NCBI RefSeq assembly: GCF_011397635.1
Contig: NC_064773.1
Coordinates: 20,748,449-20,812,448 of the forward strand
Direction: 5' to 3'
DNA: 64,000 nucleotides
DNA from: Epinephelus fuscoguttatus
Lineage: Eukaryota; Chordata; Actinopteri; Perciformes; Serranidae
The notes under the pieces were generated by a model. The model did no database searches. It was not told the DNA's origin and worked only from the letters and a program-made list of their open reading frames with translations. Below are positions 1-12,135 of the stretch, piece by piece. The position numbers and the translations under genes were made by a program. Position 1 is the first letter of the stretch, and each line of letters starts with the position of its first letter.

Positions 1-414
1 ACAATATTATTACTATTGGTATTTTTATGGCTTGCAATTTTTTTTTTCAGTCTGCAAAAAAAAAAAAAAATCCAGTATACAAATACAACTTAAATCCTAC
101 CCCCTCCTCCCTCCCCACCAGGTGTAACTCCCAGAACATGAGCGATAAACAGCAGTTGAATACATCAATAATGTTGCTTCATCAAAAGAAATTCAAGTTG
201 TGGTTACAGTTTACATCCATGTCTGTGAAAACATGGCTGCTTCACACGCATCTTCAACCCGGCACAGAACATATATACAATCAGCACAGTTTCAACGTGG
301 ACACAAGATCAGTGTCACCAATTCAGCATCTGACCAAATGTCTCCCCTTCTGTTCTTAAAATGTTGAATAATAGCCAGAAAAGTGTTTTGCAGAACATTA
401 TGATGCCATACTGA

Positions 415-800
415 AGTTAACCTTTGACCTTTTGGATATAAAATATCATCACTTTTATTCTATTAGACATTTCGTGTGAGATTTTGTGATAAGAAGTGGA
501 TGAATTTCTGAGTTATGACCAAAAACATGTTTTGCGAGGTCACAGCGACCTTGACCTTTGATGACCAAATTCTAATCAGTCCATCGATGAGTCCAAGTGG
601 ATGTTTGTGCCAAATTTGAAGACATTCCCTGAAGATGTTCTTGAGGTATCCCGTTCACAAGAGCGAGACAGATGCGGGGTCATGGTGACCTTGACCTTTG
701 GCCTTTGACCACCAAAATATACTCAGCTCATCCTTGAATCCAAGTGGACAGTTGTGCCAAATTTGAAAAAAAAAAATCCCTAAAGGCATTCTTGACACAC
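415..800 (+). repeat. Dispersed repeat with GGTCACAG/GACCTTGACC units
   Basis: Two diverged units, about 537-640 and 676-775, share GGTCA(C/T)..CGACCTTGACCTTTG, then ATC(A/C)...GAGTCCAAGTGGA and TGTGCCAAATTTGAA. This is a common teleost interspersed repeat. The rest of 1-1100 shows no exon I can support. Confidence 0.6.
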
Positions 801-1341
801 TAAGATATATTGAGATATCATAGTAATTTGATAATTTATATATACAGATGAGGACTTTTAAGAAAGTAAAAACATAAAATCCACTTGACAGTACTTGTGA
901 TTCAAGTGCTTTCACCTTACCCTTACTCGTGTGCACTTTATAAAGCAATACACCTTCCCCGCTAAAGCTAACACTTTTCTGCCCTGTTACAATTCCTACA
1001 TGACATCATTTCAAACACAGCAACCTTTCCCATTTCTGTTACCTGAATTCTGAAAAGCAGGTGTTCCAGGTGCTTTCTAGTCCTTCGCTATTACTGTCTG
1101 GGTCCATTCCTCCACAGGGAGCGTCCCTTACCCTTCTAAACTTCCAATAATTGTAGAATCCTTCAAACAAAGGCCATGTAACCAACTCACGGTCCAAACT
1201 CCAGACTGCTGGGCACTATGGGTGTAAAGTGTGGTCTCCCAGATCAGCTTCCAGGTGTAGATGTGTTAGTGTGTGGTGCTAAAACGCAATAAAAAATCCA
1301 CGGACAAAAAGCAGTTAAACAATGCTTTAAGCTGCATGGTG

Positions 1342-1560
1342 TTAACTGTCCATCCATCCACATCAATCTTTCCATTTTCATCCGCTTATCAGGGGCAAGA
1401 TCGCAGGGGCAGCAGGCCAAGCAAAGCACCCCAGACGTCCCTCTCCCCAGCAACGCTTTCCAGCTCCTCCCGGGGGACCCCGAGGCGTTCCCAGGCCAGA
1501 TGAGATATGTAATCCCTCCAGCGTGTTCTGGGTCTGCCCCAGGGCCTCCTACTGTATGTA
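1342..1560 (+). repeat. Dispersed teleost repeat inside the kitlg segmental copy
   Basis: The block starts in a CATCCATCCACATC stretch and runs through GC-rich text (CCAGCTCCTCCCGGGGGACC, GTTCTGGGTCTGCCCC) of a kind I recognise as a common fish interspersed repeat. It has no counterpart in the parental segment near 4340-4400, so it arrived after the duplication. Family not assigned. Confidence 0.5.
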
Positions 1561-1616
1561 GTATAAATTCACTGAATCATATTTGTATGTTTTACTCGTT
1601 TTTTCCTCTCCTTTAG

Positions 1617-1672
1617 ATCTTGAAAGCACCTCGTTTCCTGTCACTGATGATGTGAGCAAGCTGTCATCATTG
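1617..1672 (+). pseudogene. Broken duplicate of kitlg exon 2
   Basis: The polypyrimidine tract, the acceptor, the first 15 exon bases (ATCTTGAAAGCACCT) and the exon end plus donor (CTGATGATGTGAGCAAGC...TTGGTGAGAT) match kitlg exon 2 at 4429-4536. The copy is 56 bases against 108, having lost most of the signal-peptide part. The 52-base loss breaks the frame and brings a TGA. It lies upstream of kitlg exon 1, so it cannot be spliced into the normal message. Confidence 0.8.
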
Positions 1673-2681
1673 GTGAGATTTCTGAGTCACTACAGGCTTG
1701 ACAGGTATCACACTCAAGTATCATACAAAATTCTTTATCCGTCATTATCTCCAGTATTGAAGCAGAATATTCCATGACTACAGCTCATGTGTTGGAGCGT
1801 CCTTTACTCTTCTGTACTTGCACTAAATTGGAGAATCCTTTAAACAAAGTCTGTGTAACCTACTCAGGGTCCAAACTTTATCAGTCCCATCCTCAAATCT
1901 CTCAACGCTGTTCAAGAGTTGCCACAAATTTGAAGCCATTTATCTTCCAGATCCCTTCCTCAAACTATTCTTGCTATTGATGTTAACAAAAATGTCTAAC
2001 ACATCACACTTTTTATCCTGAATGTTCTCCTTTGTGTCTGGTATTGATTTGATTATGAAAATCAATAAAGGATATGGGCTTTTACTTCCTCAGTATGTCG
2101 TAAGAATATTATGCAAACATCTGCACACTCATTCAAGCAAATCAATAACAGCAAAAGTGTATTTGAGTGAATAAGCTTGGACATGATGAAAAACAATACA
2201 TATAAATAGATTTTAATAATAAAAAATGCTAAAATAATTAAACAAAGATCATGACTGAAAATGAGCCACTCTCACTGTGGCCCTGACAAGCTTTCTAACA
2301 GTAACAAAGACCTCTTATCTTTTTTTCACTTTCTAAACAACAGCTTGGGGAATAACCTTGACATATTCTAAGCGAAATATTCCCTCTAGAGAACAAGCGC
2401 CCACTTTCTCCTGACGAACAAATTGATCCGTGGGAGTTTATGGAAAAAGTCTCAGACAGCGTCAGTGTGTGACACAGTGACTCAGCCTGTAGGCGGCCTC
2501 TCCACCGCGTCAAAAAGACTTCACCACCAATCTGTCTGGAGGGAAAGCAGTCTGCCAGCCCCTCTTCAAGTTTCACTACACGCTCGGACATCACACACAT
2601 ACACACAATGAGCTCTGTCTTTGAACTGAAAACACTTGATTTCATGCACCGGATTTGAGCAGCCACGGATTCTTGCTCCAT

Positions 2682-5600
2682 ATGAGGAAGACAGTAAGTA
2701 GCAGGTTTTTAATTTCTTTCTGTTCCTCACTGTAGCTGTGTGTTGTAACAGAGGGAAGATTAATTCACTGAGGCAGCAAATTCTCACTTGTGTTTTGCTT
2801 GTTAAATAGCAGAATATTTGTATTAAGAGTGAAGCATTATCACATTTTTGTTTGCATATTCTTTGTGCCTTTTTAGCTTTATTCTTGCAATGAAATGTAA
2901 TTGTGTGACATCAGATGTAACAAAATGACAAAGGATCTAAATGTGTTTCCACTCTACTTTTAAATGAATTTTAATTTGTGGAGACTGTCATTCATTTTTA
3001 ATTGTAAAAAAAAAAGTGCACAAATTGTTAACTAAAATTATAAATACCACAATTAAATAATAGTCCTATAGTATTTGAAATTGAGTTTAGTCTACAAAAA
3101 AAAGTATGCACAATTAGGAAGTGACATCACTGTTGCATTAAGGGTATTTTAATGTGTTAAAAGGTCTTCTGTAAGTGCTCCGCATCCTTGCTGGTTCTAC
3201 GCTCTTGTAAAAGGGGGAGCGAGGTGAAAGGGGCACATGGACACATATTGAGTGTTCATCATCTGCGCACACTCCCTCGTGCTGCTGCAACATGTTTTTA
3301 CGAGAAAAAAGATTTCTATGAGGCAAACCACATCCCTGCCTGTGACCCAGGCAGCTTTGAGCTCCTCACATGTTTTGCATTTAAAACCTTAACTCTGCAA
3401 GGGGTCATTGCAGCTACTTATCACCTCTGGGGAAATTGGTCCTGTGTTGCAATGCGCTGAAGTGTGTGTGGGTTTGTTTTTTTTTTAATTATGACTATGG
3501 GGTAAAATGCATCCACTTTGAAATTAATTTGGAGTGCCAGTTAGGGCCATAGGTGCAGGGAACACATCCTCCCTTAATATCTAGAGCATGTGCATTAGTC
3601 GTCCCACCCACATTCCCCAAAAACAACATAAAAGTAGCAAATTAAGGACATTTACAACACAAATTAATGCACAAACTGGTGCATAAAAATCACCAGAATG
3701 CAGGAAGCTTTTGATACTTCAGATTTTCCAAACACCCCATTTCATGTGTGTCCCCCCAAAATGTTGAAACGAAACCTTCGCCCCTGGTTAGGGCTGTGAC
3801 TAACAGTTCTGTTCATTGTTTTCTTGAGTGGTAATTTGGATTTAACATTTGAGATGCTGCTTTACGATGACCAAAAACGAAAGTTAGATTTTCACTATGG
3901 TTGTAATTTTCTGTCGTTGGACTAATCAAATAATCAACCAATGGTTGCAGCTCTGCTTTGGATAAAAACTGGAGGAAATTGTATATAATACCAAACTAAT
4001 ATGACGAAGTTGTTTTACTTTAAAAAAGCACTACATAAAATTGGACCGTCTTTTTGAAACATATATAATATATAGCATTTTATTACTGCATTCAAGAGGC
4101 GTGTGTGTATGTGTGTACTGTTTTGTGTTCAATATAACAAGCGTCAAAGAGGAGACTCGAGAATTCATCTTTAAGATGTTTGATTCACATTTTTGATCCG
4201 AAAATGTGGGTGGAGAAAGCGATTGTGCTTCTTATACAAAGATTTGATCCTGGTACTACTGAGCACGGCACTGTGGGCGTAAAGTGTGGTTTCACGGGTC
4301 AGTTTCTAGGTGTAAATGTGTTACTGGATTAATGTAAATTAGGGTGGTGCTAAAATGCAACAAAGCATCCTCAGACAAATTTACTGTGTCGTGTTTGTGT
4401 GTTTTACTTGTTTTTTTCTGTCCCTTAGATCTTGAAAGCACCTTGTCTCCTCTTGAGTCTGTTCACAAATTTGAATCTCTGCTCTGGAAAATTTGGGACG
4501 CCGATAACTGATGATGTGAGCAAGCTGTCATTATTGGTGAGATGTCTGGGTGCTACAGGCTTGACATGTATCACATTCATGTAAAGAAACTGTCCCTATG
4601 AGATCTTGTATCACTGATGGTATCTTGCTAAATCCTTTCTCTGTTATTATCTGCATTACAGAAGCAGAATATCCCCTCTGATTATGAGATTCCCGTTAGT
4701 TACATTCCCAAAGAAGTGGTACGTATGAAGATGTAAAGGCAGATATTATGTGAGACAAATCTAATATCGAGCAAAGGATGAACATTTCTTTGGTATGTAC
4801 GTCTCCAGGCTGGCACGTGCTGGGTGGTGTTGAATATCTATCCTTTGGAGCAAAGTCTGCGGAAGCTTGCCAACATGTTTGGTGCCATCTCCTCCAACAA
4901 AGAAAACATACTTGTCTTCATTGCGATGCTGAAGAGTCTTCGCTTCACCTTTGACCATGAGGAACTGGTAAATAATCACGATGCAGCTCAGTCTTAGGAT
5001 CGAGCGTGTAATATTTTGGAACATTCTGGGACTGTTTTGCACATTTAATTGCATGATTGAGTTATTTCGGGATTGCTTGTTGTCTGATCCCCCAGGAAAC
5101 GGCGATGCAAGTCTTCCAGTGTCACTATCAGGAAGAAAGCTTAATGTCCGGAGTTTACTTTGACTACATCAAAGACGTCTTACACGCCGCCTCTCAAGGA
5201 ACATCCGGCTTCTCGTGCAAGCCACCACCATGCCTTAATCCACATCAAACACCAGGTACAATCATTAATTTTTAATAGATGCCTCAACAACTAAAGCAGC
5301 TTAGTGGCCTATTAGTGGGCAGATATTGATTTGGGGTCAAGGACACACAGCTGGGGTTAGGAACCAGATATGTAACCTTGAACGCACAGCCAATACGGGT
5401 AATTGAAGGAATTATATGAGCATTAAAAGCAAGAATCATACAGACAGTACTTGTAAACGCCTAATGCCTTGACGTCCCAATAGGGAGCCAAAGTGAGTAT
5501 TTCTGAGTGACACATTCACCAGAATCCTCTCTACTAGTTCCATAAATAAACATCAAGAGGATTGGTGTACCCACTATCAGATTTCTAAGGCGTAACTGTG

Positions 5601-8144
5601 GTTTTATTTCCAATAATATTTCCTTCTTCCAGAAGGTCAAGAGGAGGGTCGTGAGTACAGCTGGTCGAAGAGAGCTCCCTTGCTTCTGGCTCTCATCCCC
5701 TTCACAGCTTGTGTTATTATCGTAGTGTGGCTGGTAAGTAACTGGACCGGCTCAGTGAAATTTTTTTTTAGATAATCTATAGGAAGATACATACACAGGA
5801 AATTATAAGACATATCTGTAACATGATCACTTACCTGGCTGAATGGTTATATATTTATCAGGATAAACAACACACAGCCTGTTTATACCTGGTGTTAACG
5901 TGTGTTTCGGTGATCTGAACACAAGTGGACAGCTGAGACACATCGCCATTCACAACTGTTTCTATCACGTGTCTCCAGCTGACCGCTTGTATTCAGATTT
6001 CTTAAGTGCCTATGACACTTAGGCTAGAACGTCAAAGAGCCTGCAGGTATTATGTCCACACTCTAGTTGCGTACTGGTATGCTCGCTAGTCACTTTAGTG
6101 GTCGTAACGTCAGCCTGTCAACCGAATCCAACGTGTCTTCTTCCACAGGGCAAAATGATGGACGGTCAGGCAAATCTTCGTCCAACTACAAAAGATATGT
6201 GGCCACCTCGCCAAGCGGTTTGACCGATTGGATCACAGTGCGTCTTGGTGGCTGTTTACGCTTGTATCTAGCGCTGTCCACTTGTGAACTGATCACCCAA
6301 GATGCATGTTAATACCAGGCTGATAGGACTGCATTGCAAACTTTGGTGCATACACAACAAAGTTACCAGAGCACATACCTCACAAGATAGCGCCCCCGTC
6401 CTTCACGCATATTTACCTTTTCTAGGCATGACGCGCCCTACTCTACCTAACTCTGCATCTGATTGGCTTACCCTGACATTCGTAAAGCCTTTACAAACTG
6501 AGTCCATCGGGAAAAAAAAATGTAACGCACAGAAACCTTGCACACTGATTCCGATGTTTTTTATTGTTCTATTAGTTGTGAAAATTCGCAGTACGTGACA
6601 AAATGAAAGGACACATTTCCTCCTTTGCCTCTCTCCACTGGAGTTACCTATCTGGCTGTCACCATTCTTCCCATGTCTTCCATTTGGCACCGCAGCTACA
6701 TGAAGGGGCGGAACTGTCCTCCACATTCTATGTGTGGTCCACATCCTCCTCCTCTTCATCATCATCAATCGAATATTACCATGTGACCTGCTGAACGTGA
6801 GCTATCCGAGTCATTAAATGATTCTGTGCGCCCTGTTCCTCTGTCATGTTGAGGATGTGTCCCACCGCCACATTTTCTTCACAGATTCTTAGTCAAACGT
6901 CTCTAAAAGCTTCTGAAGAGTGCGAAAAACGCAGACAATCTAATCTGTTCCGAACATTTTTATGACGGACGAAAGTTGAATGTTAGATCGTATACATTTT
7001 TAGACATTTGACAATTTCAGTGTGTGAAGGTCTTTATTCTAAACTAAACAAATCCAACCAATGAAGGCAACAAGTACTAGCCAATCAGAGGGAGAGTAGG
7101 GTGGGTCATGCCTTCGCTATTCTAGGAAACGCAACTTTGCAACCTACACTGCATGACGTGCCTTGACGTTCTCTATACTTTAGTTTATCAAGCTAATTAG
7201 AATATGCTAGGACAAACATAGGCTACCTGCCAAACAGCCTGTTAGCAGTGTCATTGTTAGTGTGCTGATGTTAGCGCTCAAAGCTGTTAGCATTACTGTA
7301 AACTCTTGCTGAAAGACAGATTTTTTTCATACAGCTTTCCTGCCATTGTAAAAGCTCCTTTTTTGCTTCTTTATTGAGTATATTGGAACATAGTTATGAC
7401 ACTATTCATGCAGATAATTGGGTGTATGTTTAAAAGGGCAATAATGTCAAACTCAAAAGGCGCACCACAATGAGCACTTATTGCAATTTCTAAGACTTTA
7501 AGCACGGCCTTCCGGCTCTTCATGAATGAAAAATTCAGCTGGGAGCCATTTCACAATTAGTTATTCAGAGAAGATGATATCGTGGGTGTACTGTATGTTA
7601 TAGATCGCATATATTTGAAATTGTAGTGGTTCTCTTGGGTTTTGTAATATTGTAAAAACCTAAGTGCCCCCATCTAAAAATACCATCCTTGATAGTAAAT
7701 GTTCCATCAGCTACACGGTCTCTTGTGCCTTCTGGTTTCTGTGGGTCAAAGCCTCCATGATAATGTGCCTTCATTTTCCTGACCACTTCCAGGAAGGCAA
7801 TTCTTGTAAAGTTAACAAGTGCTCATCAAATATTCAGCAGTACTTTGAGGCTGTTATTACCTATGTAATGATTTCCGCTTTGGAGATTTATTAACTGCCT
7901 TTGTTCATCATAGAAAACAGGATATAAGACTGAACACTGTTCAGATTGTAACTTTCTGTCTTCTCATTTTTATTTTTAGGTCAAGTCTAGGAGGCTTTTA
8001 CCAGCGTGCAACACTGAAAATAGTCAAATGGCACCTTCTGACATGATCCCAACTGTGTCTGTCTCCATCCCACTCCAAACACTCGCCCACGCTGCTGACA
8101 CTCAGCCGGTGGGGGAGGCGATCCCTGAGCATGAGAGCGGATGA
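2682..8144 (+). CDS. kitlg: Kit ligand (stem cell factor), seven coding exons
   Basis: Coding exons: 2682-2693, 4429-4536, 4662-4718, 4809-4967, 5096-5255, 5633-5733 and 7980-8144. All have GT/AG borders and phases that join, giving about 253 residues. Exon 1 encodes only MRKT, as the mammalian gene encodes MKKTQ there. Exon 2 gives a hydrophobic signal peptide (ILKAPCLLLSLF) and the start of the mature chain (TPITDDVSKLSLL). Exons 3-5 encode the four-helix cytokine domain: KQNIPSDYEIPVSYIPKEV, then AGTCWVVLNIYPLEQSL, LANMFGAISSNKENI and FQCHYQEE. Cysteines near residues 22, 63, 121 and 153/158 fit the family disulfides. Exon 6 holds a juxtamembrane stretch and a transmembrane helix at about 181-199. 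Exon 7 is a 54-residue cytoplasmic tail ending at TGA. The product would be a membrane-anchored, sheddable ligand of the Kit receptor for pigment, germ and blood cells. Whether it is the teleost a or b paralogue cannot be decided here. Confidence 0.9.
2694..4428 (+). other. kitlg intron 1
   Basis: AT-rich intron sequence between the tiny exon 1 and exon 2. Apart from homopolymer runs and the segment used as template for the upstream duplicate (from about 4255) I see no coding or RNA feature. Confidence 0.6.
5876..6325. mobile_element. MITE with terminal inverted repeats in kitlg intron 6
   Basis: The left end (CAGCCTGTTTATACCTGGTGTTAACG ... ACACAAGTGGACAGC) is mirrored at the right end (GCTGTCCACTTGTGAACTGATCAC ... 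TTAATACCAGGCTGATAG). There is no transposase, so it is a nonautonomous DNA element. Target duplication not resolved. Confidence 0.6.
6420..7125. repeat. Inverted-repeat element with GATTGGCT / AGCCAATC arms
   Basis: TAGGCATGACGCGCCCTACT..CTGATTGGCTTA at 6424-6472 is inverted relative to AGCCAATCAGAGGGAGAGTAGGGTGGGTCATGCC near 7079-7113. The same arm pair occurs at 21110-21261, upstream of the Myb/TINF2_N/zinc-finger gene, so this is a repeat family. The rest of intron 6, to 7979, shows nothing coding. Confidence 0.5.
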
Positions 8145-9767
8145 GGCGCGATTAATAGAAAAGGGAAATGTGGACCGCAGTTTAACAACGCACTCTCCAG
8201 GTTGTTCTGTTAGTGGCCAGAGGCTGCTGGATAAACGAGTGTTGTCTGACACTCTTCCTCTGCTTTCACTCATCTGAGTGCACGGACCCGAGCTACGAGA
8301 GAAAACTCACCTGCTGTGAAGGCAGGTGTGTCACAAAATTCCCCAGGCACGTCTAGCACTTAACCATCCAAAGAGGCTTTTTTGGATCCAGAGGAGGAAC
8401 TCACTACACAATGGCTGGTTATGTGCCAAAATGGCTGGTGAAGTACATTAATTGTCTCGTCTTGGCCAGTGTTTAACAGCACTTGGCCAGCCCTCTCTGA
8501 GCAGACTGAGTTGAGTTTTCTTTTTCTTTCCTGCCACTCTGAACTGTTGCCATTCAGGGTGTTGCTATGCGATCAAACGTATCGCTGGAGCCTCGAATCA
8601 AAATGATCTCACAGGAAAATGTCATTTTATTCTGCGATGGACCTTTTCATCAATCTGTCGGCTGTGTCCTGGTGTTTACAGAGACTGTCCTTTCACTGCT
8701 GGTCTTATATTCTGACATCCACTGAAATGCACATATGCAAAGAAGTACATTCCTATCACCACTTCCTTTTGGTAATGCATCAGAAGTATTGTGCAAGTGC
8801 ATCTACTGCAGCTTCTCTTTTACTTGTTGTTGACGTTATTCTGATCTGTGATCTGTCACAAATTGCAAACCTGCTAGTCACAAACAACACGCCAGGCGCT
8901 TCAACAAGCGTCCTACTTTGTGTATCAAAGATCTGACCAGATGGCAGATAGCCATCGCCAGAGGCACTTTGAATCCCCTCATTGTATTTCAAAGCTGTTG
9001 CCCAGTGATCTATAGCTGCTGCTTAGCCACAGTGAGTGTGTTTTTAATGCCTTATTCACTGAGTCAATCATGTTCAGTCATGAGAACATGACTCTCCGAG
9101 TGTGAGCGCTCTTGTGCTGTATGTGTCAGAGCGAGGGAGCGAGAGACAGGACAGGCAGGACGAGGGAAAGTGAGGGAGATAGGGATAGATAGATGGATGG
9201 ACGGATGAGCTCAGTGAGAAGCATAAGGAAGGCTTGTTCTCGCCACAAAAGAACTGGCCGTAGGCTGGAGGAAATGCCAGTTACAAACACGACTGATGTC
9301 GGCAGATCCCTATGAATCAACAGGCGAAGAATCTTTCCAGACCGCAGGCTATGTAGCCTCATCTACAGAGGATGGTCAGTATTTCAATAACAGTTTTTGG
9401 TATTCGAATGATTTACTTCCACAACGCATCAATGAAATATGGGACGATACACCTTTATTAAAATATTTTCACTTTGTAGACAAGTGCTACAATTTTGATG
9501 TTTTACTGTTTGTCTTGTGACCAGTTTTTTTTTAAATAATTTTCATTTTTGTATTTTTGTGAAATTGTGTATTTGTATCGTATGTGAGATATTTAAGTTA
9601 TTTTGTTATGAGATAAACCACTTATAAAATGTAATGAACTTTTTCTACTATTGTAATATTGCAAATGAAAAATAGATACATTTTAAGTCATGCATGCACT
9701 GGGGTTAGACAAAGTACTGTAAACATTATGAGAACACACATTATACTCTCAAAGTAATTAAGGGTGC

Positions 9768-9950
9768 TTTCACACCTGGCCTGTTTGGTTCGGTTCAATC
9801 GGACTCAAGTTCGTTTGCCCCCTAAGTGTGGTTCGTTTGGGCATAGCACTTGGGTACGCACCAAAACAACCGGACCGAGACCTTCTTGAAGAGGTGGTCT
9901 CGGTCCGGTTACAAACGAACTCTGGTGAGGTTTGTTTGTGGTGAGAACGT
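9768..9950. mobile_element. MITE fragment with GGTCTCGGTCCGGT hairpin
   Basis: The fragment begins AGGGTGCTTTCACACCTGGC and has repeated GTTCG/CGTTTG motifs. A perfect inverted repeat (ACCGGACCGAGACC, 13-base loop, GGTCTCGGTCCGGT) lies at about 9870-9910. These are features of short nonautonomous DNA transposons common in fish. The far end was not found. Confidence 0.5.
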
Positions 9951-11924
9951 GTCCTGACCTTAACATGCACATTCAGCACATCCAATGCATCAAAACATTG
10001 TTTTCTAGTTGGAGCCGCGCCTCGTTTTCAAACTGTATGGTTTGACTAAAATGAACAATGACAGCAATATAGTCCACGATGAGCAGCGCTAAAATCAACC
10101 TGCATAGTTGTCCCTCCATTGTGACATTAGAAAGTCTCACATTTATCTTGCAAGTGTACTCTTCTTCAACATTTTGTTTACTTCCTGGATTTTTCCCACA
10201 TGGAAATTCTGACCAATCACTGAGAGCAGCTTTCTCGCGCAAGGCATTTTATATTTGTAGTTCTTTATGAAATGTTGACATTGCTTTGTCTCGCCCCTGC
10301 AAATGGCCCATGAGCGAAATCATGTTGTCGATATTATATGTATGTTCTGTGACAATATATTGATACATCTTATTGTTGTTGGAAAAATGACGAAACGCCA
10401 AGACTGGATGCTTCCTTCAAGTCCTTTTTATTTAAAGAATAAAATAACAGAACACAATACTGCTTCAAAAACACTGTAAGTAAGTAAGTAATGTAGTAAG
10501 TGACATAACACAGGCAACAAGGGGCTTGATGAAAGGCCTCCACTCTGGATTTTTGAAGTGACACATTTGGACTTATTCATACAGAGATCATACATTCATG
10601 CAGAACATTGTAAGGTCTACTCAGGCCTCCCTGACCTTTGATGTAATTTCAAAGATGATTCATGATGATTTTTTTTTTCATTGCCATGGTTACTGATTGC
10701 ACAGATAACAATAGCATCAATGAGATGTTCTGGTGATTCAAGTTGTAATAATAAAACTGTTTGTTATGCAACAGAAAAAGCAATGCTTTTGAGCTGGATC
10801 TTGTTATATTGTAACTCTGTCACAGGGGAAAATACCCAAATTGAGAATATGTTATTTCCATGGTCAAGGAAAGCTTGATCAATAAAAGTGAACCCTCTTA
10901 AAGCCACAAACAAGAGGTGTTAGTCTCAAGCTTGTGATGTCACGTGGTTTAAAGTCTGGAGCTGCTATCTGACATTTCTTAACAATGCACTGCTGTGGAG
11001 TGGGCTGCAACAACACATATTTTAGCCACCTAAGGTGTACCCTATATTTCAATATTTGCTCCATTTTCCTATACAAACTAACCAATCAAGGCCGTGGTAG
11101 ACCAGCAACTCAGTGCTGAGCTAAATGACTGTTTTTGTCAATGGAGTAAGGTGAGTTTGATGAAACAGCTTTAATTCCTCATTGGAAAACACTGTCTGAC
11201 AGCAAAGTATAGCGGTGAAAATACACCTAAACTGATATTAGTTTTTTTATGGTGGGCCTTTTTAGGTGGCTAAAAACAAACCAATTGCTCAGCACTGATT
11301 TTATCTGCATGACACAAGGATTTTCTACCCGGAAGTTACTGTTAAAACAAACACTGTGATTCGGTTTATAGACAATGAATGGGACCTTGCCATGGACCCA
11401 TAGTGTTTGTTTTCTTTTTGATACCCAAATAACTTTATGCTATTGAAGGGTTCTCATCTCTGAAATGGAAAATGTACCCATATACTCAGAACATCACCCT
11501 GGGAGCTCTCAGTGTCTCTATAACAGCTTTCCTTATTAGTCTATGGGGCAGCTCCAGACTTTATACCCAATGACATCACGAGTTTGAGTTTCAGCTCTCC
11601 AGTGTCTGGTTTTGGGTGAGAATTGTTCATGTTTGGGCTGTCTTAGATAATAGGAATAACATGTATGATTTTTCAAAATGGGCGTAGCTCCCCTTTAATA
11701 TTTTAATTTGACATTTACAGTTTCACTATTAAACTAAATTTAGAGTAGAACAATAACTAGTAGTATAACTAAAACTAGTAGAATAAATGTAAGCACAAAA
11801 ATATGACAATAAATGTATTAAAAAACATAAACTAAGTTATAACCATCATAATTCACGGAGACGACTGCTTTTCTGTCTGTTTTTTTGGCTCGTACAATTC
11901 AAATTTTAAAGACCGTGCTCTTAT

Positions 11925-12135
11925 TTTGTATAGGAACATCCGCCGGAAACGCCGAGACTTTTGTTTTGGAAAACAGCTATACTCCGGTCGCCATGATTCT
12001 TCCTGGCTTGACTGTCCGGAGAAAGACGGTTAAATACTTTTAAACGTTATATTTCGGGGTAAACTGCAACATTGCCTGTCTTTTCGTGTATTCGGTTGAT
12101 TAACGTATGAATTAGCGACCCGCCCCGGGTATAGA
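11925..12135 (+). promoter_or_regulatory. Likely promoter/5' UTR of the TINF2_N zinc-finger gene
   Basis: The block is locally rich in CpG (CATCCGCCGGAAACGCCG, GTCGCCATG, CGACCCGCCCCGGG) in otherwise AT-rich DNA, just before the start codon at 12136. CCGGAA resembles an ETS site. No TATA box is seen. The transcription start is inferred. Confidence 0.45.

Larger units (their letters stand above)
1105..1770 (+). repeat. Direct duplicate of kitlg intron 1-exon 2-exon 3 segment
   Basis: The stretch from about 1200 (GGGCACTATGGGTGTAAAGT) to about 1770 is a diverged direct copy of about 4255-4675. It includes the intron 1 end, exon 2, intron 2 and the first bases of exon 3 (AAGCAGAATAT). A dispersed repeat at about 1342-1560 interrupts it. 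A smaller block at 1110-1200 (GGGAGCGTCCCTTACCCTTC) recurs at about 1793-1880, so there was more than one duplication step. Confidence 0.75.
8145..12135. other. kitlg 3' region and intergenic space
   Basis: No exon is supportable here. It should hold the kitlg 3' UTR, but I could not place a convincing polyadenylation site. It holds a MITE fragment at about 9768-9950 and other low-grade repeats. The last 250 bases become CpG-rich ahead of the next gene. Confidence 0.5.

Noticed and set aside
9296..9520. Small open frame after kitlg
   Set aside because: No similarity to kit ligand tail exons or other families, and kitlg already has a stop at 8142-8144.
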